From assembly GCF_900111515.1 (NCBI RefSeq), contig NZ_FOHS01000002.1:186001-250000 (forward strand): 64,000 nucleotides of DNA. The letters are read 5' to 3'. The DNA comes from Hymenobacter actinosclerus. Its GTDB lineage: Bacteria; Bacteroidota; Bacteroidia; Cytophagales; Hymenobacteraceae. The number at the start of each line of letters is the position of its first letter. Positions within the stretch are counted from its first letter, which is position 1. Position numbers and translations under genes: made by a program. Positions 58,532 to 64,000 of this stretch are shown one piece after another. The notes beneath the pieces were generated by a model. The model did not search any database, had not been told where the DNA came from, and saw nothing but the letters and a program-made list of their open reading frames with translations.

Positions 58532-59587
58532 ATGCGCTACCTGCTGCTCCTGCCCTTTGTACTGTTGCTAACCCGGTCCGCCGCCGCCCAAACCCGCCTC
58601 GATTCGGTGCTGACGGCTGAGTACCAAGCCGGCCATTTCAACGGCGCGGTGCTGGCTATAACAAACGGCCGGGTGGTGGCTCGCGTCAATAGAGGCTACG
58701 CCAACTTGCAGTTTGCCGTGCCGATTACCGACAGCACCCGGTTCCCGATTGCGTCGATGACCAAGACGTTCACGGCCCTGCTAACGCTGCAATTACAAGA
58801 GCAGGGCCGGCTGAAACTGACGGATAAAGCGGCGGCCTATCTGCCCGAGCTGCCCGCCAACTGCCAGAACGTTACGCTGCTGGACTTGCTGACGCACTAT
58901 TCGGGCCTGAAAAACGAGCCCGTGCAGGCCTACGCCGCCCGGCTGACCACCCTGGAATTCGTGCGGGCCTACGTGGTGCGGGATGAAACCAAAACCGCCC
59001 CCGGCTTCAACTACAACAACGTCGATTACATCCTGCTGACCCGGGTGCTGGAAGCCGTGAGCGGCCGGCCGTACCCGGCGCTGCTGCAAGCGCTTATTCT
59101 GACGCCGCTGGGCCTGAAAAATACGGGCGTGCTGACCGACCAGCGCATCATCGCCAACCTGGCCTACGGCTACCACAACTACTCTTTTGGGGAGAATAGT
59201 AAGCAGGAACCGTTGAAAAACGATAACCGGGAGCTGGCCAACTACGCCGGCGCGGGGGCCGTGTACTCCACGGCGGCCGACCTGGGCAAGCTCGTGGAAG
59301 CCCTGCGCACCCACCGGCTGCTGCGGCCCCAAACCACGGCCCAGCTGCTCATCAAGCCCCAGCAGCCCGCCTACCTCGACTATGCCCGGGGCCGCCCCAG
59401 CATCGGCTTCTACGTCAACAACCGCACCTTCGCGCAACCGGTGCTGGAGCGCCGCGGCAGCATCGAGGGCTTCAACTCGGCGCTGCTCGTCAGCCCCGAT
59501 TTCCGCACGACCCTCATCATGCTCTGCAACACCGATACCGGCGACCTGGAGAAAATCGGCGACGCGCTGTATCCGCTGCTGAAGTAG
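58532..59587 (+). CDS. Serine hydrolase, beta-lactamase fold (class C-like)
   Basis: A 351-residue exported hydrolase. The ATG at 58532 (preferred over 58487) gives the signal peptide MRYLLLLPFVLLLTRSAAAQ. Beta-lactamase/penicillin-binding-fold motifs: SMTK (S-x-x-K) in FPIASMTKTFTALL, YNN (Y-x-N) in GFNYNNVDYILL, and a GSIEGFNSALL near the C-terminus in place of the KTG. Such proteins are often esterases or D-amino peptidases rather than true beta-lactamases; substrate unknown. Lone gene. A weak TACATTTC box at 58517-58524 precedes it. Confidence 0.9.
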   Translation: MRYLLLLPFVLLLTRSAAAQTRLDSVLTAEYQAGHFNGAVLAITNGRVVARVNRGYANLQFAVPITDSTRFPIASMTKTFTALLTLQLQEQGRLKLTDKAAAYLPELPANCQNVTLLDLLTHYSGLKNEPVQAYAARLTTLEFVRAYVVRDETKTAPGFNYNNVDYILLTRVLEAVSGRPYPALLQALILTPLGLKNTGVLTDQRIIANLAYGYHNYSFGENSKQEPLKNDNRELANYAGAGAVYSTAADLGKLVEALRTHRLLRPQTTAQLLIKPQQPAYLDYARGRPSIGFYVNNRTFAQPVLERRGSIEGFNSALLVSPDFRTTLIMLCNTDTGDLEKIGDALYPLLK

Positions 59588-59599
59588 CGCCGCAAGCTT

Positions 59600-60163
59600 T
59601 TAGGCATGCTTTATCGCGGGAGTGAAAAACCGCGTGGCCGCCTGCCACGCCGCCGCGTCCTGGCGCACGTCGCCGGGGCGCGAGCCGTTGCCGTAGAGGC
59701 CGCCCCCCCAGCGCATGCCCATGTAGGCGGCCGTGAGTTGCAGCGCATCCTGGAGCGGCCGGGCCTCGGCGGCCGGGCCGCTGCCGGCCACCACCGACCA
59801 CAGCGCTTTACCCCGCATCAGGGCCCGGAAATCCAGGCCGGGCAGGCGCAGCCAGGCGCTCCAGTAATCGAGGTAGTGCTTGGCGGGCGTGGAGAGGGCG
59901 TACCAGTAGAGCGGCGACACCAGCACCAAATCGGTAGCGGCCAGGGTGGCGTCGAGCAGGGTTTTTTCGGGGCCGGCGGTGGGAGCGGAGTAGCCTTGGT
60001 CGTGGCGTAAATCCGCGAAGGGGGGCAGGGGGTAATCGGGCAGAAACCGCCACTGCTGCTCCACCGAAGCGGGCAGGAATCCGGCGGCGTGGCGGGCCAG
60101 CAATTCGCTGTTGCCGGCGCGGCGGGTGCTGCCCAGCAGGAAGAGGAAGCGGCGTTCAGGCAT
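59600..60163 (-). CDS. NADPH-dependent FMN reductase-like flavodoxin-fold protein
   Basis: 187 residues. Flavodoxin-fold oxidoreductase: FLLGSTRRAGNSELLARHAA binds the FMN phosphate, then FLPDYPLPPFADLR, DLVLVSPLYWYALSTPAKHYLDYWSAWL, and VAGSGPAAEARPLQDAL. It resembles the NADPH-dependent FMN reductase/ArsH group; the electron acceptor is unknown. It is 12 nt from the end of the serine hydrolase (convergent). It is complete and matches the family in length. Confidence 0.9.
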   Translation of the reverse strand: MPERRFLFLLGSTRRAGNSELLARHAAGFLPASVEQQWRFLPDYPLPPFADLRHDQGYSAPTAGPEKTLLDATLAATDLVLVSPLYWYALSTPAKHYLDYWSAWLRLPGLDFRALMRGKALWSVVAGSGPAAEARPLQDALQLTAAYMGMRWGGGLYGNGSRPGDVRQDAAAWQAATRFFTPAIKHA

Positions 60164-60266
60164 AGTTGCGCGGTGGTAGATTTAGGCAGATATTTAGCGC
60201 CTGCTTCCAAGGTAGTTGAATCGCAAATTCCTGCTCAACTTACTACCGCTCAACATTCCGCCACTC

Positions 60267-60929
60267 ATGCGAAAACCGGCAACAACTCTCCTGTTACTCT
60301 GGGCCGTCGGGTTCAGCGCCTGTCAATCAGAAGATACGTTGCCCGCTGAGGGAGTAACGGCACCTACTATCAGCAGGTCGTTTGAAAAGCCCGCCCCGAC
60401 CCCCGTACCGGCCGATACAGCCACCCCGCGCCCGGTCCCAAACCCCGCCATTGAGGCGGAGCAGATAACCTACAAAATGCTGGTGTTTTTCGGGCTGCCT
60501 TCCGAGCAGATTACTGTGTCGCAGCTCACGCGGCAGCTGGGCCAGCCCGACAGCGTAGCGCGGGGGGCCGTGGAGTGCGGCAGCCAGCTAAGCGACGATC
60601 TGCCGCTACCCGGCGATATGTGGTACTACGGCGGCACCCAGTATGAGGTAGCGGGTAACCAGGCGGCGCTGGGGGCAATGGATGTGCGCAATGGCCGGTT
60701 CAGCGGCAAGCTGGGAAAACTGGTGCTGAACCAGCACACTACGCTTCAGGATGTGGCGCGGGTATTTCCAAATGCGGTCCGTAGTGTCAGACCAGCCGCC
60801 ATGTCGGCCGCCTTACAGGAAATTTCCTTTACCTACCTGATGGGCAACGGCGAAACAGCAGATGGGACGCTAAACCTGATTTTTGACCGCGGAAAACTAA
60901 TTCTTGTCGAGCATTGGTTTCCGTGCTGA
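60267..60929 (+). CDS. Hypothetical lipoprotein
   Basis: A 220-residue predicted lipoprotein from the ATG at 60267 (60216 is an alternative). The signal ends in a lipobox (LWAVGFSAC). After a Pro/Thr-rich linker (KPAPTPVPADTATPRPVPN) comes a folded domain (from about residue 60) with MLVFFGLPSEQITVSQLTRQLGQPDS, DMWYYGGTQYEVAGNQAALG, TLQDVARVFPNAVRSV and a final LNLIFDRGKLILVEHW. I do not recognise it. It is more AT-rich than its neighbours. It is divergent from the FMN reductase gene (103 nt). Confidence 0.7.
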   Translation: MRKPATTLLLLWAVGFSACQSEDTLPAEGVTAPTISRSFEKPAPTPVPADTATPRPVPNPAIEAEQITYKMLVFFGLPSEQITVSQLTRQLGQPDSVARGAVECGSQLSDDLPLPGDMWYYGGTQYEVAGNQAALGAMDVRNGRFSGKLGKLVLNQHTTLQDVARVFPNAVRSVRPAAMSAALQEISFTYLMGNGETADGTLNLIFDRGKLILVEHWFPC

Positions 60930-61062
60930 ATCCGAAACCGGAAGTGCTGTGGTGATTGCAACAGTCTGATTCAATGCAATGTAGCGTGACGTGCGGAACG
61001 CAGGCAGTCAACTCCAGGCTTGGCTCTGCCGTACAAGAAACTGCACCAATACTCTCTCTACC

Positions 61063-61263
61063 ATGTCGAAACGCGAACTAATCGAGCCCAACGAAGGCGA
61101 CAAGCGCTACATCCGCCGCGACGAAGACGGCAAAATCAAGACCTCAGTCGACCTTAACCGCTCCCTTTCCCAGGACGACCGCCACAACTCCAAGTACACC
61201 AGCCAGCCCGGCCACGGCGACGAGGGCGACGGCCACACTGGTAACCGCCAGCCCGCCGAGTAA
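61063..61263 (+). CDS. Small hydrophilic protein
   Basis: A 66-residue charged, probably unstructured protein: MSKRELIEPNEGDKRYIRRD, GKIKTSVDLNRSLSQDD, then a His/Gly/Asp-rich tail (GHGDEGDGHTGNRQ). Similar short proteins are seen in Bacteroidota, with no known function. The ATG at 61063 is chosen over 60991, as the longer frame is less plausible. It ends 24 nt before a strong terminator, so it is likely expressed alone. Confidence 0.6.
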   Translation: MSKRELIEPNEGDKRYIRRDEDGKIKTSVDLNRSLSQDDRHNSKYTSQPGHGDEGDGHTGNRQPAE

Positions 61264-61287
61264 GTACGGCCCGCAGAATCTGAGATT

Positions 61288-61323
61288 GAAAAGGCCGCTG
61301 ATGAAACCATCAGCGGCCTTTTC
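61288..61323 (+). terminator. Terminator
   Basis: A 16-bp stem (61288-61303 and 61308-61323) with loop AAAC, ending in a short T run. It ends the small-protein gene and, on the other strand, the PAP2 gene. Confidence 0.85.
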
Positions 61324-61353
61324 AGGTAGCGGCCTCTGCCTGGCAAGCGTAAA

Positions 61354-61944
61354 TCAGGCGGCTTCGGCGGCCGTTTCCAGGGGCCACCAGCGGGCGGCCA
61401 GCCGTTTATAAGCGGTGGCGCAGGCCCAGGCCGTGAGCGAGCCCAGCAGGGCCCCGGCCAGGATGTCGGTGGGGTAGTGGGCGGCCAGGTACATGCGGCT
61501 GTAGCACACCACGGCGGCCCAAAGGAACAGCAGCCACTTGGCCACCCGGTAGCGCCGGGGCAGCACCAGGGCAATAAACACGGCCAGGGCAAAGGCATTG
61601 GCCGCGTGCGACGACAGAAAGCCGAACTGCCCGCCGCAGCCATTGGCCAGGTTAAGCGCGGCCGACAGGTCGGGGTCGTGGCAGGGGCGCAGGCGGGCGA
61701 AGTAGGGCTTGAAGAAGCGGCTGGAAATGACATCGGCCAGGGCGACGCTGGCGCCCAGCAGCGGCAGCAGCAGCAGGGCGCGGCGGCCGTAGAGGTAGCC
61801 CAGCACTATCAGCAGCACGAAATAGGCCGGAAACCACACGAAGCGCTCCGTAAAAAACACCATCCACTTATCGAGGGCGGGCGAGCGGTGGGAGTTGGCC
61901 GCCACCAGCAGCCAGCGGTCCAGGGCCTGCAACTGCGCTATCAC
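61354..61944 (-). CDS. PAP2-family membrane phosphatase
   Basis: A 196-residue membrane phosphatase with about six helices. The PAP2 signatures are all present: KPYFARLRP (K-x6-RP), FLSSHAANAFALA (SGH-like, here SSHAANA) and SRMYLAAHYPTDILAGALLG (SR...H...D). It should remove phosphate from lipid phosphates or diphosphates, perhaps undecaprenyl diphosphate recycling; this is inferred from family. The ATG overlaps the hemF stop (ATGA at 61941-61944), so the two are probably co-translated. Confidence 0.92.
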   Translation of the reverse strand: MIAQLQALDRWLLVAANSHRSPALDKWMVFFTERFVWFPAYFVLLIVLGYLYGRRALLLLPLLGASVALADVISSRFFKPYFARLRPCHDPDLSAALNLANGCGGQFGFLSSHAANAFALAVFIALVLPRRYRVAKWLLFLWAAVVCYSRMYLAAHYPTDILAGALLGSLTAWACATAYKRLAARWWPLETAAEAA

Positions 61945-62951
61945 TGGGCGGCAGTTTCAGCAGTGGTAAGGTCGGTTGTCGGACCCTGGGTTTCGGTGGC
62001 GTTCAGCCAGTCGAGGCCGGGGCGCAGCCACTGCTGGGTGGCGGCTTCGGCCGAGCCGGCGGCGGGCTGCAAATTGTAGTGCCACTCGGCCTGGGGCGGC
62101 AGACTCATGAGGATGCTTTCGGTGCGGCCCCCGGTTTCGAGGCCGAAGCGGGTGCCGCGGTCGATGGCCAGGTTGAACTCGGCGTAGCGGCCGCGGCGCA
62201 CCAGCTGCCACTTTTTCTGGGCCTCGGTGTTGTTTTGGCCGGCGTTCTGGCGCAGCAGGGCGCAGTAGCTGCGGCCGTACACCTCGCCCACGGCCCGCAC
62301 GAAGGCAAACAGGTGCTCGGCATCGGCCTCCTGGCCCACAATAAGCCGGTCGAAGAAGATACCGCCCACGCCGCGGGTTTCCTGGCGGTGGGGCAGGTAG
62401 AAGTACTCGTCGGCCCACTTTTTAAAGCGGGCATAGTAGCCGGCGCCGTGCTGGCGGCAGACCTGGGCAATCTGCTCGTGAAACCAGCGGGCCTGGGCCA
62501 CATCCACGTAAATGGGCGTCAGATCGAGCCCGCCGCCAAACCAGGCCTCGCCGTTGCCGGCCTCGAAGTAGCGCACGTTCATGTGCGAAATGGGCGCCAG
62601 CGGGCTACCGGGGTGCTGCACCACGCTTACGCCGGTGGCGAAGTAGTCGGGCGAGGGCATGAGCAGCTGCCGGGCGGCGGCCTCGCTCATGCGGCCCTCC
62701 ACGGCCGAGAAGTTTACGCCGCCTTTCTCGATGAGGGTGCCTTCGGTGAGCACCCGCGAGCGGCCGCCGCCGCCGCTGTGGTGAAGCCAGGCATCTTCGC
62801 GGAAGCGGCCGGTGCCGTCGGTGGCTTCGAGCTGCTGGCAGAGCCAGTCCTGAAACAGGCGCATCCAGGCCTCCACGGTGTCGCGGAAGCGGGGCAGGCC
62901 GGTGGGCGGGGTGGGAAAGGGCGAGGGGGCGGAAGCGGGCAAATCGGGCAT
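61941..62951 (-). CDS. hemF: Oxygen-dependent coproporphyrinogen III oxidase
   Basis: Oxidatively decarboxylates coproporphyrinogen III in haem synthesis, using oxygen. 336 residues. Motifs: GTGRFREDAWLHHSGGGGRSRVL, HMNVRYFEAGNGEAWFGGGLDLTP, FFDRLIVGQEADAEHLFAFV, and GRYAEFNLAIDRGTRFGLETGGRTESILMSLPP. All are intact. The ATG at 62951 starts a short Pro-rich leader that might not be translated, because a TACCTTTG box ends 5 nt upstream; a GTG at 62879-62877 is an alternative. Coupled to the PAP2 gene by a 4-nt overlap. Confidence 0.95.
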   Translation of the reverse strand: MPDLPASAPSPFPTPPTGLPRFRDTVEAWMRLFQDWLCQQLEATDGTGRFREDAWLHHSGGGGRSRVLTEGTLIEKGGVNFSAVEGRMSEAAARQLLMPSPDYFATGVSVVQHPGSPLAPISHMNVRYFEAGNGEAWFGGGLDLTPIYVDVAQARWFHEQIAQVCRQHGAGYYARFKKWADEYFYLPHRQETRGVGGIFFDRLIVGQEADAEHLFAFVRAVGEVYGRSYCALLRQNAGQNNTEAQKKWQLVRRGRYAEFNLAIDRGTRFGLETGGRTESILMSLPPQAEWHYNLQPAAGSAEAATQQWLRPGLDWLNATETQGPTTDLTTAETAAQ

Positions 62952-62956
62952 TATGG

Positions 62957-62964
62957 CAAAGGTA
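62957..62964 (-). promoter_or_regulatory. Candidate -7 box (TACCTTTG) of hemF
   Basis: Matches TAnnTTTG on the minus strand and ends 5 nt before the hemF ATG, the same geometry as at the sulfatase gene. It implies a near-leaderless transcript or a later start. Confidence 0.4.
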
Positions 62965-63070
62965 AAACTTTCCGTTGGCCGGCTGCTTTATTGGAGTTAA
63001 GCAAGAACAGGGGAAAGACGTATTAGTTGACGTTTCCTCGGCGCTGCTGTTGGTGCTTATGGGTGCCGAT

Positions 63071-63100
63071 CAACGACGAGACGTCAGCTAGTGCGTCTCT
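63071..63100. repeat. Solo half-copy of the 15269-type repeat
   Basis: CAACGACGAGACG at 63071-63083 matches one arm of the repeat at 15335-15370, and GCGTCTCT follows. The remainder of the arm is missing. It lies in the 216-nt gap between hemF and the last gene; nothing else was recognised there. Confidence 0.55.
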
Positions 63101-63167
63101 CGCCCGCTCCCCAGCCTGATTACACAACGTACAGTACACGGTACGATTCTTATTTGCCCCGAACCTG

Positions 63168-64000
63168 ATGCCCAAATCCCGCCATCTCACCCGTAAAATA
63201 ACATTAAGCCTGCTGGCCGCGCTGCTACTGGCTGGTGTGGCTTTCGCGGGGCTGAGCCCGCAGCTTGGCGGCACGCCCACCAAAGCCGAAAAGGCCGGCT
63301 ACGCCCGCAGCGGCCATTATAAGGATGGCAAGTTCTACTACCCCTGGCTACCCACCGAACTCACCACGGGCCGCGGCATGGCGAGCGTGCTGTGGGAGTT
63401 TCTGTTCAACAAAACGCCCGGCCGCAAGCCGCCCGGCCCGCTGCCCATGCAGCTGCTCGATTCGCTGCGCCTCGTGGGCAAAGCGCCCGAGTTGCTGCGC
63501 GTAACGTGGTTCGGCCACTCGGCCAGCCTGCTCGAAATCGGGGGGCAGAATGTGCTGTTCGACCCTATGCTGGGCCAGGATATGGGGCCCGTATCGTGGG
63601 CCACGCCCAAGCGTTACAACCCCCGCGTGCCCATCTATGCCGCGCAGCTGCCGCCCATCACGGCCGTGCTCATCTCCCACGACCACTACGACCACCTCGA
63701 TTACGAAACCATCCGCCAGCTGCGCCACAAAACCCGCCTGTTCATTGTGCCGCTGGGCGTAGCGGCCCACCTGCGGGCCTGGGGCGTCGATACGGCCCGC
63801 ATCCGCGAGCTGGACTGGAACGACTCGGTGCGGGTGGCGGGCCTGACCATCGTGAGCACCCCGGCGCGGCACTTTTCGGGCCGCGGGCTCACCAACCGCA
63901 ACACCACGTCGTTCAGCTCCTGGGTGGTGAAATCGGCCACCCGGCGCGCCTTTTATAGCGGCGACGGTGGCTACGGCCCGCACTTTGCCGCCATCGGCCG
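63168..64000 (+). CDS. MBL-fold metallo-hydrolase, 3'-partial
   Basis: The first 277 residues of a metallo-beta-lactamase-fold protein, cut by the window end. The N-terminal membrane/signal segment (ITLSLLAALLLAGVAFAG) is followed by VTWFGHSASLLEIGGQNVLFDPML, then the metal-binding motif HDHYDH in VLISHDHYDHLDYETI, then VSTPARHFSGRG. Sequence around GHSA...DP and HDHYDHLD recalls the UlaG/NAPE-PLD-type lactonase and phospholipase D-like branch. A signal anchor suggests an envelope location. Substrate unknown. Confidence 0.85.
   Translation, partial: MPKSRHLTRKITLSLLAALLLAGVAFAGLSPQLGGTPTKAEKAGYARSGHYKDGKFYYPWLPTELTTGRGMASVLWEFLFNKTPGRKPPGPLPMQLLDSLRLVGKAPELLRVTWFGHSASLLEIGGQNVLFDPMLGQDMGPVSWATPKRYNPRVPIYAAQLPPITAVLISHDHYDHLDYETIRQLRHKTRLFIVPLGVAAHLRAWGVDTARIRELDWNDSVRVAGLTIVSTPARHFSGRGLTNRNTTSFSSWVVKSATRRAFYSGDGGYGPHFAAIG

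Overview
The window looks like chromosomal DNA of a GC-rich Bacteroidota, most like Hymenobacter or a close relative in the Cytophagales. Support for this: a type III glutamine synthetase, a long IspG with the extra central domain, TlpA/DUF4369 redox lipoproteins, MORN-like/TonB_C proteins, a CrtA-type carotenoid enzyme, several TAnnTTTG-type -7 promoter boxes, and many long intergenic inverted repeats. The assignment rests on gene content and remembered family features, not on a database search. No rRNA, tRNA, CRISPR array, complete insertion sequence or prophage was recognised.

Most of the window is ordinary housekeeping content in short operons or single genes on both strands. 0-9 kb: a truncated orphan, an LTA-synthase-like membrane sulfatase, glnN, small unknowns and two Rossmann oxidoreductases. 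9-16.5 kb: ispG, a caspase-like orphan, two toxin-antitoxin modules, an acyl-CoA ligase and an MmcQ/YjbR protein. 16.5-24.5 kb: leuS, a SWIM zinc-finger protein, a low-GC ATPase plus nuclease-like gene pair and a CrtA-like gene. 24.5-38.5 kb: stress and redox genes, acpH, slyD, an exported Dps, an SMP-30-like lipoprotein, an SF1 helicase, nifU, an RND/MMPL exporter, an HsdR-N-like nuclease protein and thyA. 38.5-48.4 kb: a class IV aminotransferase, dprA, a MerR regulator, alaS, a TonB_C/MORN gene group and gatB. 48.4-64 kb: an NmrA-like reductase with an AraC regulator, two TlpA proteins, a stop-interrupted lipoprotein gene, a thioesterase, pcm, a polyprenyl-phosphate sugar transferase, an inverted-repeat-bounded GxxExxY gene, ribE, a beta-lactamase-fold hydrolase, a PAP2 phosphatase with hemF, and a truncated metallo-beta-lactamase-fold gene at the end.

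The accessory signal is scattered through this background as low-GC patches and repeats. The most interesting points are: (1) a two-gene AAA/ABC-type ATPase plus PD-(D/E)XK-like protein resembling a Septu-style defence architecture (21804-23460); (2) a GxxExxY gene filling the space between two genes and bounded by 47-bp inverted repeats, with its catalytic-type ExK Glu changed to Lys (57245-57858); (3) an intergenic-type repeat inserted in frame in ispG (about 9801-9896); (4) a sharply low-GC block inside leuS (about 17125-17575); (5) two toxin-antitoxin modules whose antitoxins share an N-terminal motif but whose toxins differ (11595-12076 and 15833-16388); (6) a dispersed family of long inverted repeats with a common core.
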